Positions 26,793-36,133 are shown, counted from the stretch's first letter. The stretch: DNA of 64,000 nt from Fontibacterium meridianamericanum (GCA_965235635.1 CBDDYR010000001.1:248001-312000), one strand, 5' to 3'. Notes: generated by a model from the letters alone, not told the origin. Made by a program: numbers and translations.

Positions 26793-27455
26793 ATGCTTAA
26801 AAAATCTTTAAGTAATAAAACTATAAACCTACTAGAATACTATTCAACTTTAAATATTAATAATTTCTTTTCTAATGAAGTAATTAAATCCAAACAACAA
26901 TATCTTCCTAATAAAAAACAGTTAGTGTCTGAATTATTTAAAGAAATAAATAATCAACTGAAAATAAAAATTAATAATAATTTTTTCTTTAAAGGAAATC
27001 CAGATTCTAAAATTATGATACTTAGTGATTACCCAAATGATGAAGATATTAAAAATCAAGAAATTTTATCAGGATCTAGGGGTGAACTTTTAAATAAAAT
27101 GTTATTATCAATATCACTAGATAAAGATAAATATTATTTATCTAATATTTATTTTGATCAAAATATCGATATAAAAAATAGGCGCAATTTTTATAAAGAT
27201 ATTTTAATCAAACATGTCACAATTATTAAACCAAAATATATTTTATTACTTGGGGAAATTGCTTATAATTTTTTTAATAATTCCAACAAAAAAATACTAG
27301 ACATTCATGGAAAATGGGATTCGATCGTTATTAATCAAGATAAATTTATAACATTTACTACTTTCAATCCAGAAATCTTATTAAAAAAACCTGATAATAA
27401 AAAATTATCGTGGGAAGATCTCAAAAAATTTAGAAATGAAATATTTAAAAATTAA
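26793..27455 (+). CDS. uracil-DNA glycosylase superfamily protein, divergent, cysteine-free
   Basis: 220 aa with the layout of family 4-type uracil-DNA glycosylases: a motif-A region SDYPNDEDIKNQEILSGSRG followed by ELLNKMLLSISL, a YYLSNIYF strand, IKPKYILLLGEIAYNFF, and a motif-B region TTFNPEILLKKP near the end. Two features are odd. There is no cysteine in the whole protein, so the [4Fe-4S] cluster of family 4 cannot form, and motif B has Asn where His-Pro is usual. It may be a weak or altered glycosylase or have another role. rnhB overlaps its last base. Confidence 0.6.
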   Translation: MLKKSLSNKTINLLEYYSTLNINNFFSNEVIKSKQQYLPNKKQLVSELFKEINNQLKIKINNNFFFKGNPDSKIMILSDYPNDEDIKNQEILSGSRGELLNKMLLSISLDKDKYYLSNIYFDQNIDIKNRRNFYKDILIKHVTIIKPKYILLLGEIAYNFFNNSNKKILDIHGKWDSIVINQDKFITFTTFNPEILLKKPDNKKLSWEDLKKFRNEIFKN

Positions 27456-28045
27456 TGAATATTTTAAATGATCTTAAGTTTGGAAAGAATATAATTGGTG
27501 TAGATGAAGTTGGTAGAGGATGTTTAGCCGGACCCGTTTTTGCAGCTGCTATTAAGTTGGACCAGGATAATTTTCCTGAAGGAATTAATGACTCAAAAAG
27601 GCTTAATAAATCTAAAAGATTAGAAATATTTAAAATACTTATTAAAAAATGTGAATATAGTATTGGTATCTCTTCTGTTAAGGAAATTGAAAAATTAAAT
27701 ATTCTGCAGTCTTCTTTGCTTGCAATGAATAGAGCCTTGGAAAAAATTAATATTAAAAATCATGTTATTCTTGTGGATGGAAATTTTTCTCCTGATACAA
27801 ATAAAAATATTAAAACGATTATTAAAGGCGATCAAAAATGTATTTCTATTGCTGCAGCATCTATAATAGCAAAAGTTTCTAGAGATTTATTTATGGAAGA
27901 ATTATCTTTAAAATATCCAAATTATTTTTGGGAAAAGAATTGTGGCTACGGGACTAAAAAACATTTGGAGGCCATAAAAAAATATGGAATTACTGAGCAT
28001 CATAGAAAGACTTTTTCGCCGATACACAACCTATTGATAAATTAA
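27455..28045 (+). CDS. rnhB: ribonuclease HII
   Basis: Cleaves RNA in RNA-DNA hybrids and single ribonucleotides in DNA. The 196 aa have the catalytic GVDEVGRGCLAGPV with Asp17 and Glu18, the NDSKRL segment, the third acid in HVILVDGN, and the terminal EHHRKTFSPI. An rnhA gene is also present (39787-40221), so both RNase H types occur. It starts on the last base of the preceding gene's stop codon and is the gene just before ccrM. Confidence 0.97.
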   Translation: MNILNDLKFGKNIIGVDEVGRGCLAGPVFAAAIKLDQDNFPEGINDSKRLNKSKRLEIFKILIKKCEYSIGISSVKEIEKLNILQSSLLAMNRALEKINIKNHVILVDGNFSPDTNKNIKTIIKGDQKCISIAAASIIAKVSRDLFMEELSLKYPNYFWEKNCGYGTKKHLEAIKKYGITEHHRKTFSPIHNLLIN

Positions 28046-28078
28046 AAATTAAAAACACAATCAATATACAGACATAGG

Positions 28079-28105
28079 TTGACTGCGAGAGTCTTCTAAT
28101 ATTAT
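28079..28105 (+). promoter_or_regulatory. candidate ccrM promoter containing a GANTC site
   Basis: TTGACT (28079-28084) is a good -35 hexamer, followed after 15 bp by TATTAT (28100-28105) as a possible -10; a 17-bp spacer would give the poorer TTATTT. Between them, at 28089-28093, lies GAGTC, a recognition site for the CcrM methylase encoded just downstream. In Caulobacter the ccrM promoter also holds GANTC sites and responds to methylation. The promoter itself is inferred from sequence only. Confidence 0.5.
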
Positions 28106-28122
28106 TTTCTCTCCATAGTTGT

Positions 28123-29193
28123 ATGACAATAAACAAAGACACGATTGTTCTTGGAGATTCATTAAAAGAATTAAAAAAAATACCAGATCAAACTTTTGAC
28201 TGTATTTTTGCAGATCCTCCTTACAATCTTCAATTACAAAATAATTTAGAAAGACCAGATTATTCCAAAGTTAAAGCTGTGAACGATGATTGGGATAAAT
28301 TTGATAATTTAAAAAAATATGATGAATTTTCTATTTCTTGGATTAATGAATGTAGAAGAGTTTTAAAACCAAATGGAACAATATGGGTAATCGGAACTTA
28401 TCATAATATTTTTAGATTAGGCAAAATTATACAAGATAAAGATTTTTGGATACTAAATGATATAATATGGAATAAAAAAAATCCTATGCCAAACTTCAAA
28501 GGCACAAGATTTACTAATGCCCATGAAACATTAATCTGGGCCGCTAAAAACAAAAATTCAAAATACACTTTTAATTATAAATCATTAAAATGTTTTAATG
28601 ATGACAAGCAAATGAGATCAGATTGGGAATTAGCACTTTGCACTGGAAATGAGAGAATTAAAAATGAGGAAGGTGATAAAGTTCACTCAACTCAAAAACC
28701 TGAAGGTTTATTGTACAGAATTATTCTATCCTCGACTAAAAAAAATGATTTTATATTAGATCCTTTTTTTGGTACTGGCACAACCGGGGCTGTTGCTAAA
28801 AAACTAGGAAGAAATTATTACGGAATAGAGAGTAATAAACAATATTTCCAAACTTCTGAGGCAAGAATAAAAAAGATAAAAAAAATTGATGAAAATTTCT
28901 TAAAAACTATTGAAAATAAAAGAAATGAAAAAAGAATACCATTTGGTTATTTAATTGAAAGTGGGATAATAGAGCCTGGATTAAAATTATTTGACGCTAA
29001 AAATAAAATTCAAGCACATGTTATGGCTGATGGCAGCATTGTATATAAAGACATAACCGGATCTATTCACAGTGTTGGTGCAAAGGCACAAGGAACTGAA
29101 AGTTGCAATGGCTGGTCTTTTTGGCATATTAAAATGGAAAATAAATTATACCCGCTCGACCATTTAAGAGAAAAGATCAGAAAAAATAACTAG
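28123..29193 (+). CDS. ccrM: cell-cycle-type DNA adenine methyltransferase CcrM (GANTC)
   Basis: N6-adenine DNA methyltransferase of 356 aa, the length of alphaproteobacterial CcrM. The catalytic DPPY (31-34, ADPPYNLQL) precedes the SAM-binding DPFFGTGTTG at about 213-222, the beta-class order. The C-terminal region (about 270-356) is the RAMA-like extension of true CcrM enzymes (FGYLIESGIIEPGLKLF, GSIHSVGAKAQGTESCNGWS). GANTC specificity is expected from the family. No restriction gene is nearby, so this is a solitary regulatory methylase. Confidence 0.94.
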   Translation: MTINKDTIVLGDSLKELKKIPDQTFDCIFADPPYNLQLQNNLERPDYSKVKAVNDDWDKFDNLKKYDEFSISWINECRRVLKPNGTIWVIGTYHNIFRLGKIIQDKDFWILNDIIWNKKNPMPNFKGTRFTNAHETLIWAAKNKNSKYTFNYKSLKCFNDDKQMRSDWELALCTGNERIKNEEGDKVHSTQKPEGLLYRIILSSTKKNDFILDPFFGTGTTGAVAKKLGRNYYGIESNKQYFQTSEARIKKIKKIDENFLKTIENKRNEKRIPFGYLIESGIIEPGLKLFDAKNKIQAHVMADGSIVYKDITGSIHSVGAKAQGTESCNGWSFWHIKMENKLYPLDHLREKIRKNN

Positions 29194-30376
29194 AACTTCT
29201 TGGATTATAATTAAAGATCCAACCAAACATAAATTTTTTTGCTAGAAAAGATTTTTCTATTATCTTGAATAATATGTTTCTCAAAATAATAAAAAATGGA
29301 TTTTTTAAATGATATAAAAAAACATTTAAATGTGATCTAAGAATTATTCTTCTAACCCTGCTATTGCGCTTATTAGAGTAAAATATACCCAGGTTATTAG
29401 TAACATTCTTAACAATCTGTTCATATAAAACATAGGAATCCTCTATTGCTAATGCAGCTCCCTGAGCTTGAAAAGGCACAGTTCCATGGGAAGAATCTCC
29501 TATAAAAATCTGATTATCTCTATAAAAAATTCTTTTATCTAAAGAAAAAATTGGCCATCGATATACCTCGTGAAGCGTATCAAGTGTTTCTCTTAAAATT
29601 TTATTTTCTGAAAAAAAAATACTTCTAAATTGATCTGCTGGAAATGGAATTGAATAATTCACTCCATCATTTGTATATGGAGTCCTTTCTGAAGATTTGC
29701 TAATTCCTGTAAAACTTAAATCGTTCTGATTGTTTATAAAATAAGTTACTAAATGTTTATTTCCACTTAACCACAAACGAATAACATCGTTTTCAAGTGA
29801 ATATTTAGAATAAAAATTCTTTATCACTCCTCTGTAAGCATAAAAATTTGTTTTTTTTATAACATTATTATCCAATCTAGAATTTGAAAACATTCCATCT
29901 GCAGAAACTAGCAAATCACAATAATCTTCTGACCCATCACTAAATTTAACTCGAATAATATTATGATCCTTAATAGTTTGCACTACTTGTTTGTTATAAA
30001 AAATCTCTTTTGGAGAAAGATTCTTTTCTAAAAATTTTATTAAAATATTTCTATCACAAGTTAAGTAAGGCATTTTATCACTGACAATATTTTGAAGATT
30101 CATTCTTACTTCTAAATTGTTCATAAAATTTTTAGAATGTACTGAATTAATACTTAAATAATTAATTCTATGAAAATTATTATTTAAAAAAAATCTTGAA
30201 TCTAAAAAATCTAAAATTCTTACTGCATTCGGAGTTAATTGTATTCCCGTAGTTTTTGATAATTTTTTTTCGAATTTTTCGTATATTCTAAAGTTATTAA
30301 AATTATTTTTTTTTAAAAAATTAGCCAAGGTTAATCCAGCAATACCACCTCCAACAATAATAATTTTTTTAAACAT
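29177..30376 (-). CDS. FAD-dependent monooxygenase (UbiH/salicylate hydroxylase-like)
   Basis: Aromatic-ring hydroxylase of 399 aa. The FAD-binding GGGIAGLTLANFL is at about 8-20, the DG motif is VSADGMFSNSRL near the middle, and the GD motif is FIGDSSHGTVPFQAQGAALAIED. The C-terminal tail LKNPFFIILRNILFKIIEK is hydrophobic, as in membrane-associated members. It may hydroxylate a ubiquinone precursor, given ubiA and ubiK in the window, or a different aromatic substrate. It overlaps mutY by 8 bp, and ccrM by 17 bp on the opposite strand. Confidence 0.82.
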   Translation of the reverse strand: MFKKIIIVGGGIAGLTLANFLKKNNFNNFRIYEKFEKKLSKTTGIQLTPNAVRILDFLDSRFFLNNNFHRINYLSINSVHSKNFMNNLEVRMNLQNIVSDKMPYLTCDRNILIKFLEKNLSPKEIFYNKQVVQTIKDHNIIRVKFSDGSEDYCDLLVSADGMFSNSRLDNNVIKKTNFYAYRGVIKNFYSKYSLENDVIRLWLSGNKHLVTYFINNQNDLSFTGISKSSERTPYTNDGVNYSIPFPADQFRSIFFSENKILRETLDTLHEVYRWPIFSLDKRIFYRDNQIFIGDSSHGTVPFQAQGAALAIEDSYVLYEQIVKNVTNNLGIFYSNKRNSRVRRIILRSHLNVFLYHLKNPFFIILRNILFKIIEKSFLAKKFMFGWIFNYNPRSSSYFF

Positions 30377-31418
30377 ATTTAATCTTTTTTGTTTTCACTA
30401 ATTCTATAAATTTTTTTGAAAAACTTGATAATAATGAGTTATCTATTCTATCATAATCCACCCAGTAAAATTTATTATCATATATTTTTTTAATTTTTTT
30501 AAAAAAAACAATTTTAATTAACATTTTAATATTAGAAATATTATGAACAAAATTTTTTTTAATAATTTTAGGTTCATCTTCAAATAGAAAAATATTTTTT
30601 TTAAAATTTGTATCAAATAAATTTTTTTTATAATCTATCAATGGAAGATTTACGAAACCTCGTAATAATTTATTTTTACTATTAAAAAATAAAATTTTGT
30701 TTTTTTTTGATGCATATAATAGATAATATTTTTTTATATTAATTTTTCTTTTATTAAAGATTTTATAATTAAAATTTTTCTTTTTAAAAGAAATACAATT
30801 TCTCTGTACTGGACAAATATTACATCTTGGATTTTGCGGAACGCATACTAAAGCCCCCATCTCCATTAATGCCTGTGCAAATTGAGAAAAATTCTTTTTT
30901 GGTTTTATTTCTTTTAATTTTAAAAAAATGATTTTTTTGAAATTTTTTTTATTATTTTTATAACCAAATAATCTAGCTATAAATCTTTCAACATTTCCAT
31001 CAATACCTATAAAATCTCTATTAAATGCAATAGCCATTATCGCTGATGCCGTATATTCGCCTATTCCAGGAAAACTCTTCAAAGTTTCATAATCGGCGGG
31101 AAGTATTCCTTCATACTCAGATTGAACTATTTTTGCGGTATTGAGTAAATTTTTTGCTCTAGAATAATATCCAAGTCCTTGCCAAAGTTTATAAACTTTA
31201 TCTAAATTTGCTTTTGATAATTTTTTTAAATTTGGGAACACTTTTATAAACTTATTAAAAAAAGGAATCACAGTTTTAACTTGGGTTTGCTGAAGCATAA
31301 ACTCGCTAACTAAAACTTTATAACTTCTGTCCTTAAAACCACGATATCTACGCCATGGCAGATCTCTTTTATGATTATCGTACCAAGCAAGAATTTTATT
31401 TGATAAAACATTTTTCAT
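30369..31418 (-). CDS. mutY: A/G-specific adenine DNA glycosylase MutY
   Basis: Removes adenine mispaired with 8-oxoguanine. The 349 aa have the start region DLPWRRYR, the QGLGYYSRAKNL helix, the helix-hairpin-helix SFPGIGEYTASAIMAIAF followed by the catalytic Asp in GIDGNVERF, and the [4Fe-4S] ligands spaced Cys-x6-Cys-x2-Cys-x5-Cys in CVPQNPRCNICPVQRNC. The C-terminal NUDIX-like part is divergent and Lys-rich. Its start codon overlaps that of the divergent dciA gene, leaving no promoter space. Confidence 0.96.
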   Translation of the reverse strand: MKNVLSNKILAWYDNHKRDLPWRRYRGFKDRSYKVLVSEFMLQQTQVKTVIPFFNKFIKVFPNLKKLSKANLDKVYKLWQGLGYYSRAKNLLNTAKIVQSEYEGILPADYETLKSFPGIGEYTASAIMAIAFNRDFIGIDGNVERFIARLFGYKNNKKNFKKIIFLKLKEIKPKKNFSQFAQALMEMGALVCVPQNPRCNICPVQRNCISFKKKNFNYKIFNKRKINIKKYYLLYASKKNKILFFNSKNKLLRGFVNLPLIDYKKNLFDTNFKKNIFLFEDEPKIIKKNFVHNISNIKMLIKIVFFKKIKKIYDNKFYWVDYDRIDNSLLSSFSKKFIELVKTKKIKYV

Positions 31419-31863
31419 GGTAATGGATAAATCTTTAAATAAGTTATTTACTCAAGGTTTAAGACCTTTGCAGAGTTTATTACCAGAAAATGCAAAAAAA
31501 ATACTAAAAAAAGATGGCTTTGTATATTTTGAAATAATTAAAAACTGGAAAAATATAGTTGGTGAAAAAATGTTTAAAGAGGTCACACCTCTCAAAATAA
31601 AAAAAATTAATAACGAAAATATTCTCTCAATTAATGTTAACAAAGATATAATGATAGAGATTGAATATTCCAGAGATCAAATCATTGAAAAAATTAATAG
31701 TTATCTTGGATTTAACGCCATTAATAAAATACAAGTTATTTCTAAAAATTCTTCTTTTGAAGTAAAAAAAAAGAAAATCGTATTAAGTGAAAATATTTTA
31801 AAAAAAATAAATGAAATTAAAAGTAAAAATCTAAAAGAAATCTTTTTAAAATTAAATAAATAA
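31417..31863 (+). CDS. DciA-like protein (DUF721)
   Basis: Protein of 148 aa with the DUF721 pattern: a helical N-terminus, FYVEIIKNWKNIVG-like WKNIVGEKMFKEVTPLKI, a strand-rich middle (ILSINVNKDIMIEIEYSRDQIIEKINSYLG), and a basic tail. DciA proteins help load the DnaB helicase in bacteria without DnaC. A second in-frame ATG at 31423 would avoid overlap with the divergent mutY start. The order mutY, DUF721, dsbA-like, smc is a known alphaproteobacterial arrangement. Confidence 0.82.
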   Translation: MVMDKSLNKLFTQGLRPLQSLLPENAKKILKKDGFVYFEIIKNWKNIVGEKMFKEVTPLKIKKINNENILSINVNKDIMIEIEYSRDQIIEKINSYLGFNAINKIQVISKNSSFEVKKKKIVLSENILKKINEIKSKNLKEIFLKLNK

Positions 31864-31870
31864 AATTATT

Positions 31871-32476
31871 ATGACTGTAATAAATAATTATTTAAAAAGA
31901 GTCTTAATTGTCATTTCTTTTACATTATTCTGTTCTTTATCTTACGGACAAAATAATGAAGAAATATTTATTGGAAATAAAAATGCAAAAATAGAAATTA
32001 AAATTTATAGTTCATATACATGCCCACATTGCGCTAACTTTCATAAGAATGTTTATCCAAAATTATTTAAAGAATACGCAAGTAAAGATTTAATAAAAAT
32101 TAGTTTTATTGATTTTCCGCTTGATATTGCTGCATTAAATGCATCAAAAATTGTTAGATGCTCAACAAAAGAATCAAGTATCTTACTAATTGATGAGATT
32201 TATAAAAATCAAAATAGCTGGTCCTCGGGAGATAAAATAGAAGAAATAAATAAAAAATTAATTTTATTAGCTAATAAATTTAATTTATCTAATGAAAAGC
32301 TATTAAAGTGCTTAAAGGATGAAAAGTTGGAAGAAAAAATTTTAAACGATAGAATTAATGGTCAAAAAAAATATTCTATTAACTCCACTCCTACTATTAT
32401 TATTAATGAGAAAAAATTTGAAGGAAACCCTACTTTTGAAAATTTATCAAAAGAAATATCAAGAATATTAAAATGA
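31871..32476 (+). CDS. DsbA-family thioredoxin-fold protein
   Basis: Exported disulfide oxidoreductase of 201 aa. A signal peptide spans about 1-26 (VLIVISFTLFCSLSYG). The active site is Cys51-Pro-His-Cys54 in SSYTCPHCANF, the same dipeptide as E. coli DsbA, and the cis-proline loop is NSTPTIIIN. The compact helical insert suggests the DsbA/BdbD-like branch found in alphaproteobacteria. Its stop overlaps the smc start by 4 bp (ATGA), so the two are likely translated together. Confidence 0.88.
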   Translation: MTVINNYLKRVLIVISFTLFCSLSYGQNNEEIFIGNKNAKIEIKIYSSYTCPHCANFHKNVYPKLFKEYASKDLIKISFIDFPLDIAALNASKIVRCSTKESSILLIDEIYKNQNSWSSGDKIEEINKKLILLANKFNLSNEKLLKCLKDEKLEEKILNDRINGQKKYSINSTPTIIINEKKFEGNPTFENLSKEISRILK

Positions 32477-35115
32477 AATTTAAAAAATTAGACATTGTTG
32501 GTTTTAAATCTTTTGCAGATAGAACTCATTTATTAATTGAGGATGGTCTTACAGGGATTGTTGGACCAAATGGTTGTGGGAAATCAAATATTGTTGAGGC
32601 TTTAAGATGGTGTATGGGAGAAACTTCTGCAAAAAGTCTTAGAGGTAGCGGAATGGAGGATGTAATATTCTCTGGAACATCAAATCGCCCCTCTAAAAAT
32701 ATTGCCGAGGTAAACATTCTTTTAGAAAATAATGAAAATATTCCTCAATTTAGAGACACGCCGGAAATAGAAGTTAAAAGAAGAATAGAAAAAGACAAAG
32801 GCTCAAGTTACTACATAAATGGAAAAGAAGTTCGAGCAAGAGATGTGCAAATATTATTTGCAGATCTTTCTACCGGAGCTCACTCTCCGTCAATGGTAAG
32901 TCAGGGGAAAGTTGGTTCTTTAATTACTGCAAAGCCTACTGACAGAAGAGCAATATTAGAGGAGGCTGCTGGCATTGGAGGACTTCATGCGAGAAGACAT
33001 GAGGCAGAGTTAAGATTGAGTGCTGCTGAAAATAACCTAAAAAAAGCAGACGATATAATGAAGCAGATCGAGATTCAGTTAAAAAATTTATTAAAACAGG
33101 CAGAAGAAGCTTCTAGATACAAAACAATATCAAATGATATAAAAAAAAATGAAGCATTACTTTCGTATTTAAAAATTCAGGAGATTAATAAAGAACTCAA
33201 AGAAAGCCAAGAAGGGCTAAATGAAATTGATGATGATATTAGCGCAGTAACAATTGAAAAAAATTATAGTACCGAACTATTAGAAACTGAGAATAAAAGG
33301 ATTAAACCTCTCAGAAATGATTTTGCGGAAATTACAAGCAAACTACAAAGGTTAAACTTGGAATATGAAGACTTATTCAAGCAAGAACAAAGAACTAAAG
33401 AAGAATCGGAAAAACTTAGAATTGATCTAAAAAATACCAACGATGACCTGCAAAGTGAAAATATTAATATTAATAATGCCAACTCTAATATTAAGCGATT
33501 AACAGAAGAGAAAACTGAAATTCTTGAATTTGAAAAAACATATTATGAAATTGAGAATAAAACTAATAATGATTTTAAAAAGATTTCAGAAGAATTAAAT
33601 CTTGAACAAAAAGCACTAGAAACTCTATCAGAAAAAATATTTGCAAATATTGGAAATACCGAAACTAAAAATGCTATTATTAATTATTTAAATTATTTCA
33701 AAAATTTTAGTAATAACCAGTCTAAAATATTAAATGATACTATAAATAACTTTGAAAATATTGAATCACAAAAAATTAAACAAAATTTAAAAAATATTCT
33801 AAATAGTTTTGAAGAAAATTCTAAAAATATCGAAGATTTATACAATTTAATGAAAAATGATAATGAAGAATTATCATCCTTTAATAAAGAAGATTCAAAA
33901 AAAGAATTCACAAAAAAAACTTTTTTACTAAAAGAATTGCAAGAAAAATATGCAATATTTTTAAGTAAATATGAAACTATAAAGAATGACTCTATTAAAA
34001 GAAAAGAAAGAATTAAGAGCATCGATACTGAAATAGATAACTGGCGTAATTTAGAACAAAACTCAAAAACAAAATCAGAAAGTCTTTTGTCTAGATTAAA
34101 AAACTTAGAAAAAGAAATTACAAAAATTCAAGTAAAGCCCAGTGAAATTGGGGAACAAAAAGGTTTTTATCAGGAAAATATAAAAAATACTGAAGAAGCT
34201 AGAACAAAAATTAATTTAGAAATTGAGGTTGCAGAAAGTAAAATCACAGAAATTAATAAAGTATTAACAGATATTAATGAAAAAGTTCTAGCAGGTCGTG
34301 AGAAAAAAGTTCGTTTTGAAACGCTTATAGATAATCATAAAGTGAAAATCTCAGAGCTGGAAAATAAAGTTAAGGAGGATTTTAAATGCTCAATAGATGA
34401 TCTGTTAAATGAAGAAGATAAATTGTCTATTGAAAAATCTAGTATTGAAAAAATAGAAATTTCACTAAAAAATCTTAAAGATGAAAGAGATAATATGGGC
34501 GCAGTAAATTTAAGAGCGGATGATGAAACTAAAAATCTTGAAAATCAAATAAATAAAATGATGGAGGATAGAAAAGATCTTTTGGCTGGAATATTAAAAT
34601 TAAAATCTAGTATTAACGAATTAAATCAAAAAGGACGAGAAAAACTTATAGATGCTTATGATAAAGTAGGAAGAAAATTTAATGACGTGTATACAAAATT
34701 ATTTGGGGGAGGAAATGCTAGACTTGAACTAATAGAATCTGAAGACCCTTTAGAAGCTGGTTTAGAACTTTTAGTAAGTCCTCCAGGAAAGAAATTACAA
34801 TCGATTACTTTGCTGTCAGGTGGCGAACAGGCTTTAACTGCTATGGCTTTAATATTTGCAGTATTCTTAATAAACCCGGCTCCTATTTGTATTCTTGATG
34901 AGGTAGATGCTCCACTGGATGATGCAAACGTAACAAGATTTTGTTCATTAATTGAAGAGTTGACAAAAATTACAGAAACAAAATTTATAGTTATTACTCA
35001 CCATGCTTTAACAATGTCTAGAATGAATAGATTATATGGGGTTACAATGGCTGAGAGAGGTGTAAGTCAATTAGTTGCTGTGGATCTTGAAAAAGCCGAA
35101 GAAATGGTAGCTTAA
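32473..35115 (+). CDS. smc: chromosome segregation protein SMC, short form without clear hinge
   Basis: SMC ATPase of 880 aa; full-length bacterial SMC is about 1150-1200. The N-terminal head has Walker A GPNGCGKSN at 31-39. The C-terminal head has the signature SGGEQ at 782-786 and Walker B ILDEVDAPLDD from about 807. Residues about 165-700 are coiled coil. The hinge normally found mid-protein, with its Gly-rich dimer motifs, is not visible; about 385-500 is instead an Asn/Lys/Ser-rich helical stretch. The reading frame is intact. Dimerisation would need another means. Co-oriented with dsbA-like and the F0 operon. Confidence 0.93.
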   Translation: MKFKKLDIVGFKSFADRTHLLIEDGLTGIVGPNGCGKSNIVEALRWCMGETSAKSLRGSGMEDVIFSGTSNRPSKNIAEVNILLENNENIPQFRDTPEIEVKRRIEKDKGSSYYINGKEVRARDVQILFADLSTGAHSPSMVSQGKVGSLITAKPTDRRAILEEAAGIGGLHARRHEAELRLSAAENNLKKADDIMKQIEIQLKNLLKQAEEASRYKTISNDIKKNEALLSYLKIQEINKELKESQEGLNEIDDDISAVTIEKNYSTELLETENKRIKPLRNDFAEITSKLQRLNLEYEDLFKQEQRTKEESEKLRIDLKNTNDDLQSENININNANSNIKRLTEEKTEILEFEKTYYEIENKTNNDFKKISEELNLEQKALETLSEKIFANIGNTETKNAIINYLNYFKNFSNNQSKILNDTINNFENIESQKIKQNLKNILNSFEENSKNIEDLYNLMKNDNEELSSFNKEDSKKEFTKKTFLLKELQEKYAIFLSKYETIKNDSIKRKERIKSIDTEIDNWRNLEQNSKTKSESLLSRLKNLEKEITKIQVKPSEIGEQKGFYQENIKNTEEARTKINLEIEVAESKITEINKVLTDINEKVLAGREKKVRFETLIDNHKVKISELENKVKEDFKCSIDDLLNEEDKLSIEKSSIEKIEISLKNLKDERDNMGAVNLRADDETKNLENQINKMMEDRKDLLAGILKLKSSINELNQKGREKLIDAYDKVGRKFNDVYTKLFGGGNARLELIESEDPLEAGLELLVSPPGKKLQSITLLSGGEQALTAMALIFAVFLINPAPICILDEVDAPLDDANVTRFCSLIEELTKITETKFIVITHHALTMSRMNRLYGVTMAERGVSQLVAVDLEKAEEMVA

Positions 35116-35121
35116 AGATCA

Positions 35122-35394
35122 ATGTCAGAATTTGATGATCTTAAATTCAAAATAGATTTAATAAAAAAAAAATATAAAAAAGAAAAAACACAAACAAATA
35201 ATAATTTTATCGGGTCTGCATTTAAAATTAGTACAGAATTGGTAGCTGCGGTTTTTGTCGCAATTTTTATTGGATGGTACCTTGATAAATGGTTAGGAAC
35301 TAAGCCAATTTTTTTAATAATTCTATTATTAGTTGGTATCGCGGCTGGAATATTTAATGTTGTACGATCCGCAAAAATGATTAATAAAGACTAA
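35122..35394 (+). CDS. atpI: AtpI/AtpZ-type protein of ATP synthase operon
   Basis: Small membrane protein of 90 aa at the head of the F0 genes. After a basic N-terminus come two hydrophobic helices (ELVAAVFVAIFIGWYLDKWL and PIFLIILLLVGIAAGIFNVV), the AtpI/AtpZ layout. Such proteins are thought to help c-ring assembly or Mg uptake. It starts 6 bp after smc and 4 bp before atpB, so it may share the smc transcript. Confidence 0.88.
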   Translation: MSEFDDLKFKIDLIKKKYKKEKTQTNNNFIGSAFKISTELVAAVFVAIFIGWYLDKWLGTKPIFLIILLLVGIAAGIFNVVRSAKMINKD

Positions 35395-35398
35395 ATTT

Positions 35399-36133
35399 AT
35401 GGCAACAAACCCAATGCATCAATTCGAGGTTCATAAAATTGGGCCCTCTTTATCTATAAATGGGATAGATATTTCTTTTACAAATTCAAGTTTATTTATG
35501 ATGATAAGTTCAATTTTAATCATCACGTTTTTTATTTTAGGAACAAAAAAAATAAGTATTGTGCCTGGAAAAATTCAAATTTTGAATGAACTTGTATTTA
35601 ATTTTATCTCAAAGATGATTAATGAAACTGTTGGTAACGATGCAAAGCCATATTTCCCATTCATACTAACTCTTTTTATATTTATATTAACGATGAATAT
35701 GATTGGATTACTGCCCTACTCATTTACAGTTACTAGCCAAGTAATCATCACATTTTTCTTCGCAATTGTAATATTTATTGGAGTTACTATTGTTGGCTTT
35801 GTAAAAAATGGATTAAGTTTTTTTAAAATATTTGTTCCTTCTGGCATTCCTGTTTTTTTATTGCCCTTATTGGTGATTATAGAAATAATATCTTTCTTAA
35901 GTAGACCTATAAGTCTATCTGTGCGTTTATTCGCTAATATGCTTGCTGGACACACAATGTTAAAAGTTTTTGGCGGATTTGTTGTAAGTTTAGGAATTTT
36001 GGGCGGATGGTTACCCCTAAGTTTTTCTGTAGCATTAACTGCTCTAGAAATACTTGTGGCTTTTTTACAAGCTTATGTATTTGCAGTTTTATCGTGTATT
36101 TATTTAAACGATGCATTACATATGCATCATTAA
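35399..36133 (+). CDS. atpB: F0F1 ATP synthase subunit A
   Basis: Stator channel subunit of the F0 motor, 244 aa with five or six membrane helices. The essential arginine is in SLSVRLFANMLAGH, and the region ALEILVAFLQAYVFAVLSCIYL forms the last helices. The start MATNPMHQFEV is typical of alphaproteobacteria. The gene order atpI-atpB-atpE-atpF'-atpF, without F1 genes, matches the split ATP synthase loci of this class. Confidence 0.97.
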   Translation: MATNPMHQFEVHKIGPSLSINGIDISFTNSSLFMMISSILIITFFILGTKKISIVPGKIQILNELVFNFISKMINETVGNDAKPYFPFILTLFIFILTMNMIGLLPYSFTVTSQVIITFFFAIVIFIGVTIVGFVKNGLSFFKIFVPSGIPVFLLPLLVIIEIISFLSRPISLSVRLFANMLAGHTMLKVFGGFVVSLGILGGWLPLSFSVALTALEILVAFLQAYVFAVLSCIYLNDALHMHH

